Shown piece after piece: positions 51,160 to 61,145 of a stretch of DNA of 64,000 bases. Source of the stretch: Acanthosoma haemorrhoidale (taxonomy: Eukaryota > Arthropoda > Insecta > Hemiptera > Acanthosomatidae); the NCBI GenBank assembly GCA_930367205.1, contig OV884013.1, positions 92,381,333 to 92,445,332 on the forward strand, read 5' to 3'. Numbering within the stretch: position 1 is the stretch's first letter; the number at the start of each line of letters is the position of its first letter. A program made the translations under genes and the position numbers. A model generated the notes under the pieces. It was given only the letters and a program-made list of their open reading frames with translations. It did not search any database and was not told the DNA's origin.

Positions 51160-51230
51160 GGAGCGTGTTGGCAGAGAGGCGACCGCATCCTGAGATGTAA
51201 TGCAATTCGGGAGAGGATGTGTGCGTTGCC
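51157..51230 (+). promoter_or_regulatory. E2 gag-pol UGA readthrough region with 13-bp stem-loop
   Basis: UGA is followed by 18 bases and then a potential stem. GGCGAC and CGCATCC (51178-51190) pair with GGATGTG (51215-51221) and GTTGCC (51225-51230), leaving a 3-base bulge (TGC) on the 3' side; G-U pairs allowed. E3 has the same 6 + 7 bp architecture with a 3-base bulge at the same place. Confidence 0.62.
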
Positions 51231-54200
51231 AATAATTAGGGTCAAAGGAGGAGAGATGTGTCTGGTGGACACGGGAAGCACCAACACCAGCATGTCCCGC
51301 GGAGCGCTGGAGATGCTGTATGGCGGAGAGAGGGCACTCCAGATTCAGGTATGTAATTGTAGTTTAATCACCCTGGGAGGCCCTTGCGAGGTAGTGGGAG
51401 AGTTAGTCATAGGGCTAAATAGGTGGGCGAAGAAAGGGGGAGATCCATATCGTAGGAAACATGCCGCGGGAGTACCAGGTGATAGTTGGGTGCGACATGT
51501 TGGGGAAGGTAGGCGCGCGTGTGGAGAATATCGGGGAAAAATGGAACATTAAGTTGGGGAAAGTGGAATATAAATGTCAAGGGACTATATGGGACGGAAG
51601 AGCGCGGATAGGGGCGGTTAATAAAATAGAGGGCTGGAGGGAAGGCCTACAGAGGGAGTTTGAGGATATTTTTTACGTAGAGGGAGACACGCTAGGAGCG
51701 ACTGGGAAGACGGTCCACGAGATCCAGTTAAAGAAAGAACGCGTCACATACGTGAAAGAGAGACGATATCCGCAGGCACTACGTAGGCATATTAGAGAGG
51801 AGCTAGAGAGTCTCAAACGGCAAGGGATTATAATTGATAGCACTTCGCCATATAACAGTCCTCTATGGGCAGTGAGGAAGAAAAATAGACCTGGGGACGA
51901 GACGGAGAAATACAGGGTAGTTATCGATTATCGGAAGTTAAACGAGAACACGACGGACGAGAAGTATCCTATTCCCCGATTTGAGGACATATTAGACAGA
52001 TTGAACGGGGCGACAATATTTAGTACCCTAGATCTAAAGGCAGGCTATCACCAGATCAAGATGAGTGCGAACGACCAAGACAAAACGGCCTTTACATTTG
52101 AGAGGGGGCATTATCAATTTACCAGGATGCCATTTGGACTGAAAAACGCCCCGATTACCTTTCAACGCCTAATGGATGAATTTTTGAGGGGAATAGACGA
52201 AGCGGTATGCCAGGTCTACATGGACGATCTGTTAGTTTTCAGCAGAACGGAGGCAGAGCACGTTGAGCACCTAAAAAGTGTATTTCAAAGAGTCCGCGAA
52301 TTCGGATTAAAATTGTCCATGGAGAAGTCTCTGTTGGGGAAGAAAAAAATCAATTTTTTGGGCCACACCATCTCACAGGAGGGGGTTAAGCCAGACTCTA
52401 CGAAGGTCGAGGCGATTAGAAGGATGGTGGTGCCCACAGATGTAAAGGGGATCCGTCGACTTCTGGGGACGCTTAATTATTACAGAAGATTTGTGCCGGA
52501 CATGGCGGCATACCTGGTGCCTATTAATAATTTACTGCGAAAGGGAGCGAGGGTGGTAATTACCCCAATCATGGAGCAGAACATCCGGAAATGTATGTCT
52601 AGCTTACAAGAGGAACCAATATTAGCATTTCCCGATTTCCAACATCCCTTCACAATCACCACTGATGCCAGTGAATACGCACTGGGGGCAGTGTTGTCGC
52701 AGGAGAGAGACGGTGGGGAGCGCCCGGTGGCCTACGCTAGTCGACGGCTCACAGAAACGGAAGCGCGGTATAGTGCTCTAGAGAGAGAGCTCCTAGGTAT
52801 CGTCTGGGCTATAGACCATTTCCGCCCATATGTCTTCGGCAGAAAATTCCGTGTTCACACCGACCACAGACCCCTACAATGGGTAGGAAAGTTAAAGGAG
52901 TCCTCGGCGCGGGTCACGAGGTGGAAAGAGTTTTTGTCCCAGTACAATATGGAGATCATATATAAACCCGGGAAAGAGAACTTAGTGGCAGACTGGCTGT
53001 CCAGAGCCATTACTGTGAATGCATTGGAAGAAGGGGAACCATCCGGGGAAATCCAACAGTTTCTCCGGGAATGGACACCCGGGGAGGATGGAAGCCTCGG
53101 TACGCGAGGAGATAGCGAAGGTGAGGAAACCCTGGAAGAGGAAGGTTCCGCCGCCGAAAGACCTGTTGAAATGGAAGTAACAGAAGGGATCGTGAACGAC
53201 AAAAGACGGCAGATCATTTGGAAATCCAAGACCTCAGGGCGGCTGCAGATCGCATATGACAGTTATGGGAGAAGTAGAATCGCGACGATTTGGTCGCCAC
53301 CAGGGGTTAGGAACGACCAAATTTGCCGTGCATTGAAAGATGCCTCGGAACCCGGAAAGAGCCATCATGTATTTGTAGGGAATGCCACTATTTGGGAGAA
53401 AATTCGCAGACTCTCGCGAACGGAACAACTTGGAGTGGATAGGATATTTATTCGGTGCACGTCGATGGTGGAGACACTCAAAGACAGAGAACAGCAGCTG
53501 GAAGTGACGCTGGCCTATCACCAAGGAAAAACGAACCACCGTGGAGTTCAGGAAACGTTGCAAGCGTTGCGGCGGAGGTACTTTTGGTGGGGAATGAAAA
53601 AGAGCATACAAGAAATGATAGGGGCATGTGCAGTTTGTCTCACTACGAAGTATGACAGACATCCGCCACGGGGGCGACAAGAAGAATCGCCCACCGCCGA
53701 GACACCGTTGAGTGACTTACAAGTGGATACCTTCACTTGGAGGGGGTATAAGTGGGTTACCACAATCGACAGCTTTAGCAAAGTCGCCATGGCGCACCCG
53801 GTGCAAGATCGGTCATCAGACGCGGTAATGCTGGCATTAAATACCTGGTTCCAGTTTTACGGAGTACCAGACCGGATCTCGTCGGATGGGGGCAGAGAAT
53901 TTGACAATGCCAACATCCGAAAAGAAATGAAGACTCTCGATGTCTCTTGGCATCTTAATACCCCAGGGCACCCTAAGAGTAGAGGAGGGATAGAAAGATT
54001 GCACAGCACCCTGAGTGACCACCTGCGGGTATATCACGCGGAAAAGGGTCTGCCGGCGAATGAGGCAATGCCGAAGGCGGTGGCCGCTTACAATCATTCG
54101 ATCCACACCGCGACGGGGTTCTCCCCGTTCGAGATCCTCTTTGGGCTGCGCGAAAGACGGAGAAATGGGGCAGAGACGGTAGCAGACAAGGGAATGGCGG

Positions 54201-54532
54201 AGAAAATGGCGAGTAATACTGTTGGTTTGAGGAAAATATGCGACAAAGTCCGAGAAAGTATAACGAGGGACAAAGCGAGACGAGTGGAACGGGAAAACCT
54301 CAAAGTCCGGGATTGAATGGGGGAACTTAAAATCGGGACTATCGTCTATAAAAAACTAGGGTCAAATAGGAGCAAAGAGCTGTTGCGATATGAGGGCCCA
54401 TTTAAAGTGGTCGTGATTAGGGAACACAACGTCGTGACAATTGAGAGTATACGACCCCCTAAGAAGCGGCGAAATGTCCACATAGAACAGTTAAAGCTTC
54501 CACCAGGGGGGGAGGTTGTAGACCAGGAATGA
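51160..54532 (+). pseudogene. E2 Pol: protease, RT, RNase H, integrase (one frameshift, one nonsense)
   Basis: After UGA the frame reads GACWQRGDR and enters the protease (CLVDTGSTN near 51260). A frameshift near 51440-51455 moves to the frame open from 51461 to 54316. RT shows KYRVVIDYRKLN, FSTLDLKAGYHQI and YMDD at 52217-52228. RNase H has TTDASEYALGAVLSQ. The integrase zinc finger is HQGKTNH...CAVC, the core has DLQVDTFTW, SSDGGREF and GIERLHS, and the C-terminal part continues past a TGA (54314-54316, Arg in E3) to 54532. At 951 codons the main segment is the best-preserved RT/integrase in the window. Confidence 0.92.
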
Positions 54533-54830
54533 GCTGGAGTGTCCTCGCAGCATACACGCAAGGAACATTGTAAATAGTTATAGTTATGTGATTTTTCCCA
54601 CAGAAGTATTGTTTTTTTTTAAAAGTCAAAGTTTTCTTTTATGTTTTTTGTTTACAAGTGACAGTTGGTTTTTACGTTTTATAGGATTAGAGCTTAATGT
54701 GAGGGATTACAGGCTGTGTACGGGCGGGGCTGGCCTTTGCTCCTTTGTAACATTAGCGGAGCATTATGTGAATGGACTAAGACGTCCGAGTGTTGGACTT
54801 CAAAGTTTGCGAATGGGTGTTCGTAAACTG

Positions 54831-54839
54831 GTGGGGGGG
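54831..54839 (+). promoter_or_regulatory. E2 polypurine tract
   Basis: GTGGGGGGG directly before the 3' LTR start AGTTAAGTCC. Confidence 0.7.
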
Positions 54840-55017
54840 AGTTAAGTCCAGGCACCGCTAGTGCCCAGCCTTAATCCCCAAACATATGTTATCTGTATAT
54901 GTTTACAGGTAATACCTATAGATAGAGGTATCTTGGTCTAAATAAAGCAGTCTTGTTATAACGTTCTACGTGTTCTTATTACCAACCTTTCTTAGCTTGT
55001 AATTCAATAAACATTAA

Positions 55018-55019
<2 letters not shown>
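54840..55019 (+). repeat. E2 3' LTR
   Basis: 180 bases, from AGTTAAGTCCAGGCAC to CATTAACT. It contains AATAAAGCAGTCTT, the polyadenylation-signal motif shared with the E1 and E3 LTRs. Followed directly by (TA)n and repeat unit b. Confidence 0.92.
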
Positions 55020-55048
<29 letters not shown>

Positions 55049-55051
<3 letters not shown>

Positions 55052-55276
55052 CAACCAACTTAAGTAGATAAGCAATGAGTATATTGAAGTAATATAGCTG
55101 ATTAATCCATGGACTAGATGGCCCTCTTGTAGGTAAAGAAGTTGCGGAGGACACCATGAAAGAAACAGCTGGTGGTAAGAAGTGATGGAAAGGCGAATGG
55201 ATCGGGTTTTCTAAAAGTGACAATGGGTGGGACAGGATCTGACCTGGAATGTCTATTCTTTCCATATAGAGGGAGT
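55049..55276. repeat. 228-bp TA-bounded repeat unit, copy b
   Basis: Differs from copy a at a few positions (ATTAATCC for ATTACTCC, GTGATGG for GTGGTGG, GGCGAATGG for GGTGAATGG). Separated from copy c by about 16 bases of (TA)n. Confidence 0.9.
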
Positions 55277-55292
55277 ATATATATATATATAT

Positions 55293-55520
55293 AATCAACC
55301 AACTTAAGTAGATAAGCAATGAGTATATTGAAGTAATATAGCTGATTAATCCATGGACTAGATGGCCCTCTTGTAGGTAAAGAAGTTGCGGAGGACACCA
55401 TGAAAGAAACAGCTGGTGGTAAGAAGTGGTGGAAAGGTGAATGGATCGGGTTTTCTAAAAGTGACAATGGGTAGGACAGGATCTGACCTGGAATGTCTAT
55501 TCTTTCCATATAGAGGGAGT
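55293..55520. repeat. 228-bp TA-bounded repeat unit, copy c
   Basis: Directly follows copy b with a 244-base period. Private change GGGTAGGAC. Its right-hand (TA)n is the insertion point of E3. Confidence 0.9.
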
Positions 55521-55539
55521 ATATATATATATATATATA

Positions 55540-55727
55540 AGTTATCGTTCGTGAGAACTAGAACAGTAAGAAAAGATCGAGAAAGAGGTAATAGAAATGA
55601 ATAGGGCAAGCGATAGTATAAGACTGCTTTATTCATAGCTCTTAATCCCATACACATACACTCGGAATGTTTACATCCCGATGTTTTGGTATTAAGACTG
55701 CGTACCAACAGTGCCCAGGCCTTAACT
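55540..55727 (-). repeat. E3 3' LTR (minus strand)
   Basis: Minus-strand reading starts AGTTAAGGCCTGGGCAC and ends ACGATAACT. It contains AATAAAGCAGTCTT. The polypurine run (plus-strand CCCCCCCC at 55728-55734) abuts it. Confidence 0.92.
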
Positions 55728-56062
55728 CCCCCCCGCCAGTTTACGCACACTCCCTCGTAAACTCTAAGTCCGACCCGAGTGTACAATCAGGTGGCTCGGG
55801 TTCTTAAGGGCCAAGGCCAGCGCACCCAATACACAATCTATAATCCATCACACTACTAAAGACACATTTAAACAAGTCAAATAAAATATAAATGTAAAAA
55901 ACAAAATAATAAAACCTCCTATAAAATAATAATACTATAAAAACTAAGAACAGAACTCTCTGTCTGAATGTCACATATATTAACAATATGACCTATAACA
56001 ACACAATTACTTGCTTCGTGTCGGATCGAGGACACACCAGTTTACTCACGCTCCCCCCCCCC
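55728..56062 (-). other. E3 region between pol and 3' LTR
   Basis: 335 bases with no env-like or other coding frame. It includes the polypurine tract next to the LTR. Confidence 0.7.
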
Positions 56063-57827
56063 CTAGAGTGGGAGTTTAAGTTGTTCAATATGAACCGTCC
56101 GCCGTTTCCTTGGGTGGTCCACACTCTCGATAGTTACAAGATTGTGTTCTCGGATCACAGCAACCTTGAAAGGGCCTTCATATCGGACCGGCTCTTTACT
56201 CCGATTCGAACCTAACTTCCTATAAACGACGGTCCCGATCGTAATCGACCCCATTCTGTCCCGGACTTTCATATTTGCCCTCGCAACGCGTTTGGTTTTT
56301 TCCCCCGATATACGATCGCGCACTGTATGCCACATTTTCCCCAGCCGCATATGGGTATTCACGAGCTGTTCCGTGCTCCCTTCATCCGCCACCGTCTCTG
56401 CCCAATTTCGCGGTCTCGCGCGTAACCCAAAGATTTCAAACGGCGCAAATCCCGTGGTGGTGTGAATTGAGTGGTTATACGCCGCCACCGCCATTGGCAT
56501 CGCAACATTAGCTGACAGCCCCTTATCGACCTGGTATACCCGCAGGTGATCGCTGAGGGTGCTGTGCAGGCGCTCAACGTTTCCTCTACTTTTGGGATGT
56601 CCCGGGGTATTAATATGCCATACCACGTCTCTATTTTTCATCTCAGCGCGAACTTTGGCGTTGTAACTTTGCGATAACTCTCTCCCACCATCCGACGAAA
56701 TGCGCTCGGGGATGCCATAAAATTGGAACCACAAGTTGACGGCATGCAGAATAGCGTCTGCCGATTTTTCCCGCACCTCGTATGCCATAGCCACCTTACT
56801 AAATGTGTCGATTGTAGTGACCCATTTGAATCCACGCCACGTAAACGTGTCGATTTGTAAATCGATCAGTGGCGACTCTGTTGTGGGTGTCTCCTCCTGT
56901 CGTCCCTGTGGTGGATGGCGGTCATATTTGGTTTTCAGGCAGATTTCACAAGCCCCTATGATCTCCTGGATGGTCTGCCGCATCCCTTACCAAAAATATC
57001 TCCGCTGTAGCGCCTGCGTTGTCTCTTGCACGCCACGGTGATTCGTCTTCCCCTGGTGGTACGCAAGTGTGACCTCCCGCTGTTGCTCCACGTCACGCAA
57101 CGTCTGAACCGCCGATAGGCACCTTATAAACGTGCGGTCGATTCCTAGTTGCTCGCTCTGCCACAATCTTCTAATTTTCTCCCAAATCGTCGCGTTACCG
57201 ACAAATAGGTGGTACGTTTTTCCCGGTTTGGAGGCATCTTTCAGTGCCTGGCAAATTTGCTCTAGCCTCACTCCCGGCTCCGACCAGATCGTCGAAATTG
57301 TGCTTCGACCGTATTCGTCGTACGTCACCGTCATCAGGCCCGAAGTTTTTGTCTTCCAAATGATTTGATGACGTTTGTCGTTGATAATCTCCTCAGACGT
57401 TCCCATGTCTCGTGGTCGTTCTCCAACAGACTCTTCTGATGTGGGGCTATCTCTCGCGCCACCATCTTCCCGCAGATCGGTACTTCCTGCTTCTCCTGGC
57501 GTCCACTCCGCAAGGGATTGTCGACTACCCCCTGATTTCTCACCGTCACGAATAGCATTCGTCATAATGGCACGCGACAGCCAGTCTGCCACGACATTAT
57601 CTTTCCCTGGCTTATACACAATCTCCATATTGTATTGCGACAGAAACTCCTTCCACCGTGTCACGCGTGCGGATGATTCCTTTAATTTCCCCACCCATTG
57701 CAGCGGTCTGTGATCGGTGTGGACTTTAAATTTTCTCCCAAATACGTATGGGCGGAAGTGACCAATGGCCCAGATGATACCCAGTAGTTCCCGTTCGAGG
57801 GCACTGTACCTCACCTCCGTGTCCATT
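56063..57827 (-). pseudogene. E3 Pol part 2: RNase H and integrase
   Basis: Begins at the deletion junction inside an A-run, with DTEVRYSALERELLG (RNase H), HTDHRPLQWVGKL and a linker. The integrase has HQGKTNHRG and CEICLKTKYDRH (zinc finger), LQIDTFTW, SSDGGRE and NVERLHS (D,D,E core) and a C-terminal RRTVHIEQLKLP. A TAA at 56987-56989 replaces the Trp expected in YFWWGM. One residue is lost in the FEI(L)FGLR motif. The first third of RNase H is deleted together with RT. Confidence 0.9.
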
Positions 57828-58559
57828 TTTTTTTTTCACCGTCCACAGGGGACTATTGTACGGCGAAGTGCTATTTCTGATAATCCCTTGACGCTTTAAT
57901 TCGTCGATTCCCCTCCGGATGTGTTGACGAAGTGCTTGAGGATATCGCCTTTCTTTAACGTATGTTACGCGCTCTACTTTTAGAGGTATCTCGTGCTCTG
58001 TCTTCCCTGTTGCTCCTAACAGATCTCCCTCTACGAAAAAAATGTCTCTAAATTCGTCACGCAGCCTCTCCCTCCAATCCTCTACTCTCTTTACCGCCCC
58101 AATTCGTACCTTTCCACCCCGTACTGTCCCCTGACTCCGATACGTTAAATCCCCTAATCTAATCCTCCAGTTTTTCTCTTCGTTCATTATGCGTGCGCCT
58201 ACCCGTCCTAACAAATCGCATCCCACAATTATTTGATAGTCACGCGTCATCTCCTCTACGACGTGCACCGTTATTTCCCCTCCTACATTCACCCATTTTT
58301 CTAGTCCTACCACCGCCTCTCCCATCACCTCGCAGGGTCCCCCCAGAGTGAGTAGTTTACAATCACATACCTTAATCTGGTGTGAACTCGCTCCTCCACA
58401 CAGCCTCTCTAGTGCACTACGCGACACTATCGTATTGGTGCTACCTGTGTCTATTAAGCACCTCTCCCCCTTCTCGAACTCAATAATTGGCAACTCGCAC
58501 ATCCCATTCCACGCCGTATTACATATTAGGATGTGGTCGCCTCTCTGCTGCCACTCTCC
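57828..58559 (-). pseudogene. E3 Pol part 1: protease and RT beginning
   Basis: Continues in frame from the gag UGA (GEWQQRGDH). The protease has RCLIDTGSTN and IIVGCDLLGRVGA. It then enters the conserved YVKERRYPQALR, STSPYNSPLW and VKKKN at the start of RT. At KKKN the sequence jumps across the missing RT core to RNase H, one base out of frame. Confidence 0.9.
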
Positions 58560-58562
58560 TCA
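58489..58562 (-). promoter_or_regulatory. E3 gag-pol UGA readthrough region with 13-bp stem-loop
   Basis: On the minus strand the UGA (58562-58560) is followed by GGAGAGTGGCAGCAGAGA (18 bases). A stem then forms: GGCGAC and CACATCC (58541-58529) pair with GGATGTG (58504-58498) and, after a 3-base bulge CGA, GTTGCC (58494-58489). This gives 13 base pairs including G-U. Position relative to the UGA is identical to E1 and E2. Confidence 0.62.
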
Positions 58563-59719
58563 GGCTTCTACGTGCCGCTCCCATCGACGCGATTTATTTT
58601 TCTGCTTCTCCTGTTCTCCGCTCTTGTGGCGTCCTGGCTCGTCTCCCTCAGTTTCCGATGTTCCCGATGAATCATCAGCTGACGATCCTGTGTCTCTGGG
58701 GGTTGTTCTACGCCTCTCACGAACTTCTTGGGCGTTGACCTCCATAGGTTCTGCCTTATCGAATTCCCTTCTTCTGTATACGTACGGGCACTGTCTTGCG
58801 ATATGCCCTTCCTCCCCGCACTCGAAACATTTCGTTCTAGGGCACTGTGCCACCAAGTGACCCGTCTTACCACATCCGTGGCACCTCCTCTCTTCTCTAC
58901 GAGGCATATATCTAGGCCTTGCTCCTCTGAATTTCTTTTCGCTGTTTCGGGTTTCTTCCATACGGTCTTTGGGGTCCTGATTTTTTTATAAACGACCCGG
59001 CTCCAGTCACTCTCGTCTTCTCGGATACGCAATTCTGCTTCCCTAGCGCTGGCGTCGATCATCGTTTGCGCGCACTCTAGGAAAGAGCGTTCGTGAGCGA
59101 ATCCCTCTTTCCTTCCCGTTTCCTTGGCCAGCTGCACCTTCAATATTGTTGACAGGAAGCCCATCCGGCCTTCTACTTCTTCCGCGCTAAACGTCTCTCT
59201 CATCTTTTCGGTAACCTGATTGTAACGGACTACCAGACCTGCGGCATACTGTCCGTTACTCTGTCTCGGAGACCTCGTTTCCCGAAACATCTGAAAAATA
59301 TCTTCCTCAGGGGTCCAACGCCCCCCTCCATACGCTTTTTTTAGTCGCGCCTTTACCACTTCCCATGGGGTTTCCTCGTCAGCTTGGATCTGATTCAGGA
59401 TGCTTCTTTTTACTCGACATATCAAAGCTGCGCTCAGTGATTCCGCGTCCCTGAGGTCCAGCCAATTGCCTTCCACCTTTGTCCCGATTAACGCTGGGAG
59501 GCGGTCTCCTCCCTTTAAAAAGTGATTAAGTTCACCCAGCTCACCTGTAAACTTCTCCAGATCCGAAATCGCTTTTCTTAGATCCTGGGTGTTCATAGTC
59601 TTCACCCTCATCAGGGCGAGTGCATTTGCGTGAGTCTCCGGTAGCAGGCCCACTCTCCTAGGTTCCGTCCCATCAACGATATTTAAGACGGGCTGTCTTA
59701 ATACGCCACTTTCCGTCAT
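58560..59719 (-). pseudogene. E3 Gag (one frameshift)
   Basis: The ATG at 59719 (MTESGVLRQPVLN) aligns with the E1 and E2 starts; the open frame extends upstream but without homology. It has ELNHFLKGGDRL and GGGRWTPEEDIF. The frame is lost near 58950 in an A-rich stretch just upstream of the nucleocapsid. The second frame (58961-58560) carries CHGCGKTGHLVAQC and CFECGEEGHIARQC and ends at the UGA. Without correction of the frame, the knuckles would not be made. Confidence 0.88.
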
Positions 59720-59791
59720 ATCGTCTTCTATGTGTATCGATCTAAATCGGGCCACAACAAAATTTCCCCGAACTGTGTTCCTTAATTTTTT

Positions 59792-59809
59792 TCCCGGGTT
59801 TCGGCACCA
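59792..59809 (-). promoter_or_regulatory. E3 primer binding site (tRNA-Phe type)
   Basis: Minus-strand TGGTGCCGAAACCCGGGA next to the 5' LTR, identical to the E1 and E2 sites. Confidence 0.85.
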
Positions 59810-59996
59810 GTTATCGTTCGTGAGAACTAGAACAGTAAGAAAAGATCGAGAAAGAGGTAATAGAAATGAATAGGGCAAGCGATAGTATAAGACTGCTTTA
59901 TTCATAGCTCTTAATCCCATACACATACACTCGGAATGTTTACATCCCGATGTTTTGGTATTAAGACTGCGTACCAACAGTGCCCAGGCCTTAACT
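59809..59996 (-). repeat. E3 5' LTR (minus strand)
   Basis: 188 bases, no difference seen from the other LTR at 55540-55727. Flanked on its outer side by (TA)n and unit d. Confidence 0.92.
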
Positions 59997-60009
59997 TATA
60001 TATATATAT

Positions 60010-60237
60010 AATCAACCAACTTAAGTAGATAAGCAATGAGTATATTGAAGTAATATAGCTGATTAATCCATGGACTAGATGGCCCTCTTGTAGGTAAAGA
60101 AGTTGCGGAGGACACCATGAAAGAAACAGCTGGTGGTAAGAAGTGGTGGAAAGGCGAATGGATCGGGTTTTCTAAAAGTGACAATGGGTGGGACAGGATC
60201 TGACCTGGAATGTCTATTCTTTCCATATAGAGGGAGT
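60010..60237. repeat. 228-bp TA-bounded repeat unit, copy d
   Basis: The fourth copy, same length and orientation. It ends at GGGAGT followed by TATATATAGATA, after which unrelated DNA begins. Confidence 0.9.
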
Positions 60238-60245
60238 ATATATAT

Positions 60246-60489
60246 AGATATTAACATATCATTCATGTTTGTGTATGCAGGTAAATGTTTTAATTAATTG
60301 TTTATTAGTTTAATTATGTAAAGCCTTCAGTTCTACAATCAAGAACATGAAATGCGTGCTGTTCTTCTTGAGATAAAAGTGAAATAAATTCACTTTCTAT
60401 CTCCGGATTCTACCCCCACAACCTTCATTCATGACACAATATTGCACAGTATTCCTCAGTGAAACTATGTAGTTTTTATCTTTTCGTTT
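60246..60489. other. AT-rich non-coding DNA
   Basis: Nothing recognised. Confidence 0.4.
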
Positions 60490-60625
60490 TGGTATAGATC
60501 CCAATATTAATAATAATTAACAACCAAAGAAAAAATATACTGCCTGTATCGGGACTTGAACCCGGGAGCACACCACTGTCCAGTACGTGGGGTCAACCAA
60601 GCCAGTTAGCCTTCACGAATGTATC
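60490..60625 (-). repeat. tRNA-derived SINE-like element
   Basis: Minus-strand B box GGTTCAAGTCC (plus 60552-60562) lies in a T-arm-like CCGGGTTCAAGTCCCGA. An A-box-like TGGCTTGGTTG lies about 45 bases upstream. The tail TTTTTTCTTTGGTTGTTAAT resembles the tail of the pair at 30958-31166. The D and anticodon arms cannot be folded properly, so it is not an active tRNA gene. Confidence 0.55.
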
Positions 60626-60785
60626 TCGAAATATAGGCACGCCCACCGGGGGAGGTCTCAGCGACCCTATATTATCGAGCAAGAGAAAGAGATAAACCTA
60701 TCTTTTTGACCAGTCATGGCACCATCGATGGCCAGCTTGATTCGTGCTTGTTGATTTAGGTCTGATTCCTTGTGATCTCTGAAGG

Positions 60786-61145
60786 TGTGCCCCGACAGTG
60801 CACGATGTTCAGAAGTGATGCCAGCCAGGAATATGTAGTTTACGTGGTCTTGGTAAGGCTACAAATTTTCACTCGGGACTCAAGGGTTGGCGAAAATTTG
60901 TCCGGATTCCAAAGGCCAGTTTAAACCGGAAAGAGGCAGACTGGATCGCTGGGGGAGACGCTATTAGGTACATTTTATAGGGCCCCAGAAGCCGTCGTCT
61001 GCACGGAAGTGGTCCCTTTAAAGGGGTTGCTAGTCCAACGAGTTACAGGTGGCTGTCTTACTGGTAATGTCGTGAAGCCCGTCAACACCGAGATTAGATC
61101 CAGCCGGGTAAGGGACAGAGGGGTGCAGAGGTAAGCAAATAAGAA
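60786..61145 (+). repeat. dispersed repeat R, copy 4
   Basis: Shares GGTGTGCCCCGACAG, ACGTGGTCTTGG, TCCAAAGGCCAGT, GAGGCAGACTGGATCGCTGG, AGGGCCCCAGAAG and the end block GGTGCAGAGGTAAG with the copies at 29106, 31745 and 38630. Confidence 0.7.

Larger units (their letters stand above)
49841..55019 (+). mobile_element. Ty3/Gypsy LTR retrotransposon E2 (5' LTR mostly lost)
   Basis: A second, distinct family of the same lineage as E1. Only the last 31 bases of the 5' LTR remain (49841-49871, TTCTTAGCTTGTAATTC onward); the 3' LTR is complete at 54840-55019. Upstream of the stub is (TA)n CTCAA (TA)n joined to the 3' end of E1, so the missing part was probably removed by recombination between TA runs. 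RT and integrase are largely intact, but gag and protease contain frameshifts. Confidence 0.92.
55540..59996 (-). mobile_element. Ty3/Gypsy LTR retrotransposon E3, RT-deleted, identical LTRs
   Basis: A minus-strand element with two 188-base LTRs that look identical base for base. It has gag, protease, the first part of RT, then RNase H and integrase. About 0.87 kb covering the RT core is missing relative to E2. Length is 4,457 bases, which would be about 5.3 kb with the deleted part and so matches E1. It represents a third family, closer to E2 than to E1. The combination of identical LTRs with a disabled pol implies recent integration of an already defective genome, or a deletion very soon after. 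Confidence 0.93.

Noticed and set aside
55045..55545. CRISPR-like array because of the repeated units b and c
   Set aside because: Two 228-bp units with TA spacers in a eukaryotic transposon cluster; there are no short palindromic repeats or variable spacers.
59720..59977. Upstream extension of the E3 gag frame (86 codons before the aligned ATG)
   Set aside because: It runs through the LTR and primer site and has no counterpart in E1 or E2.
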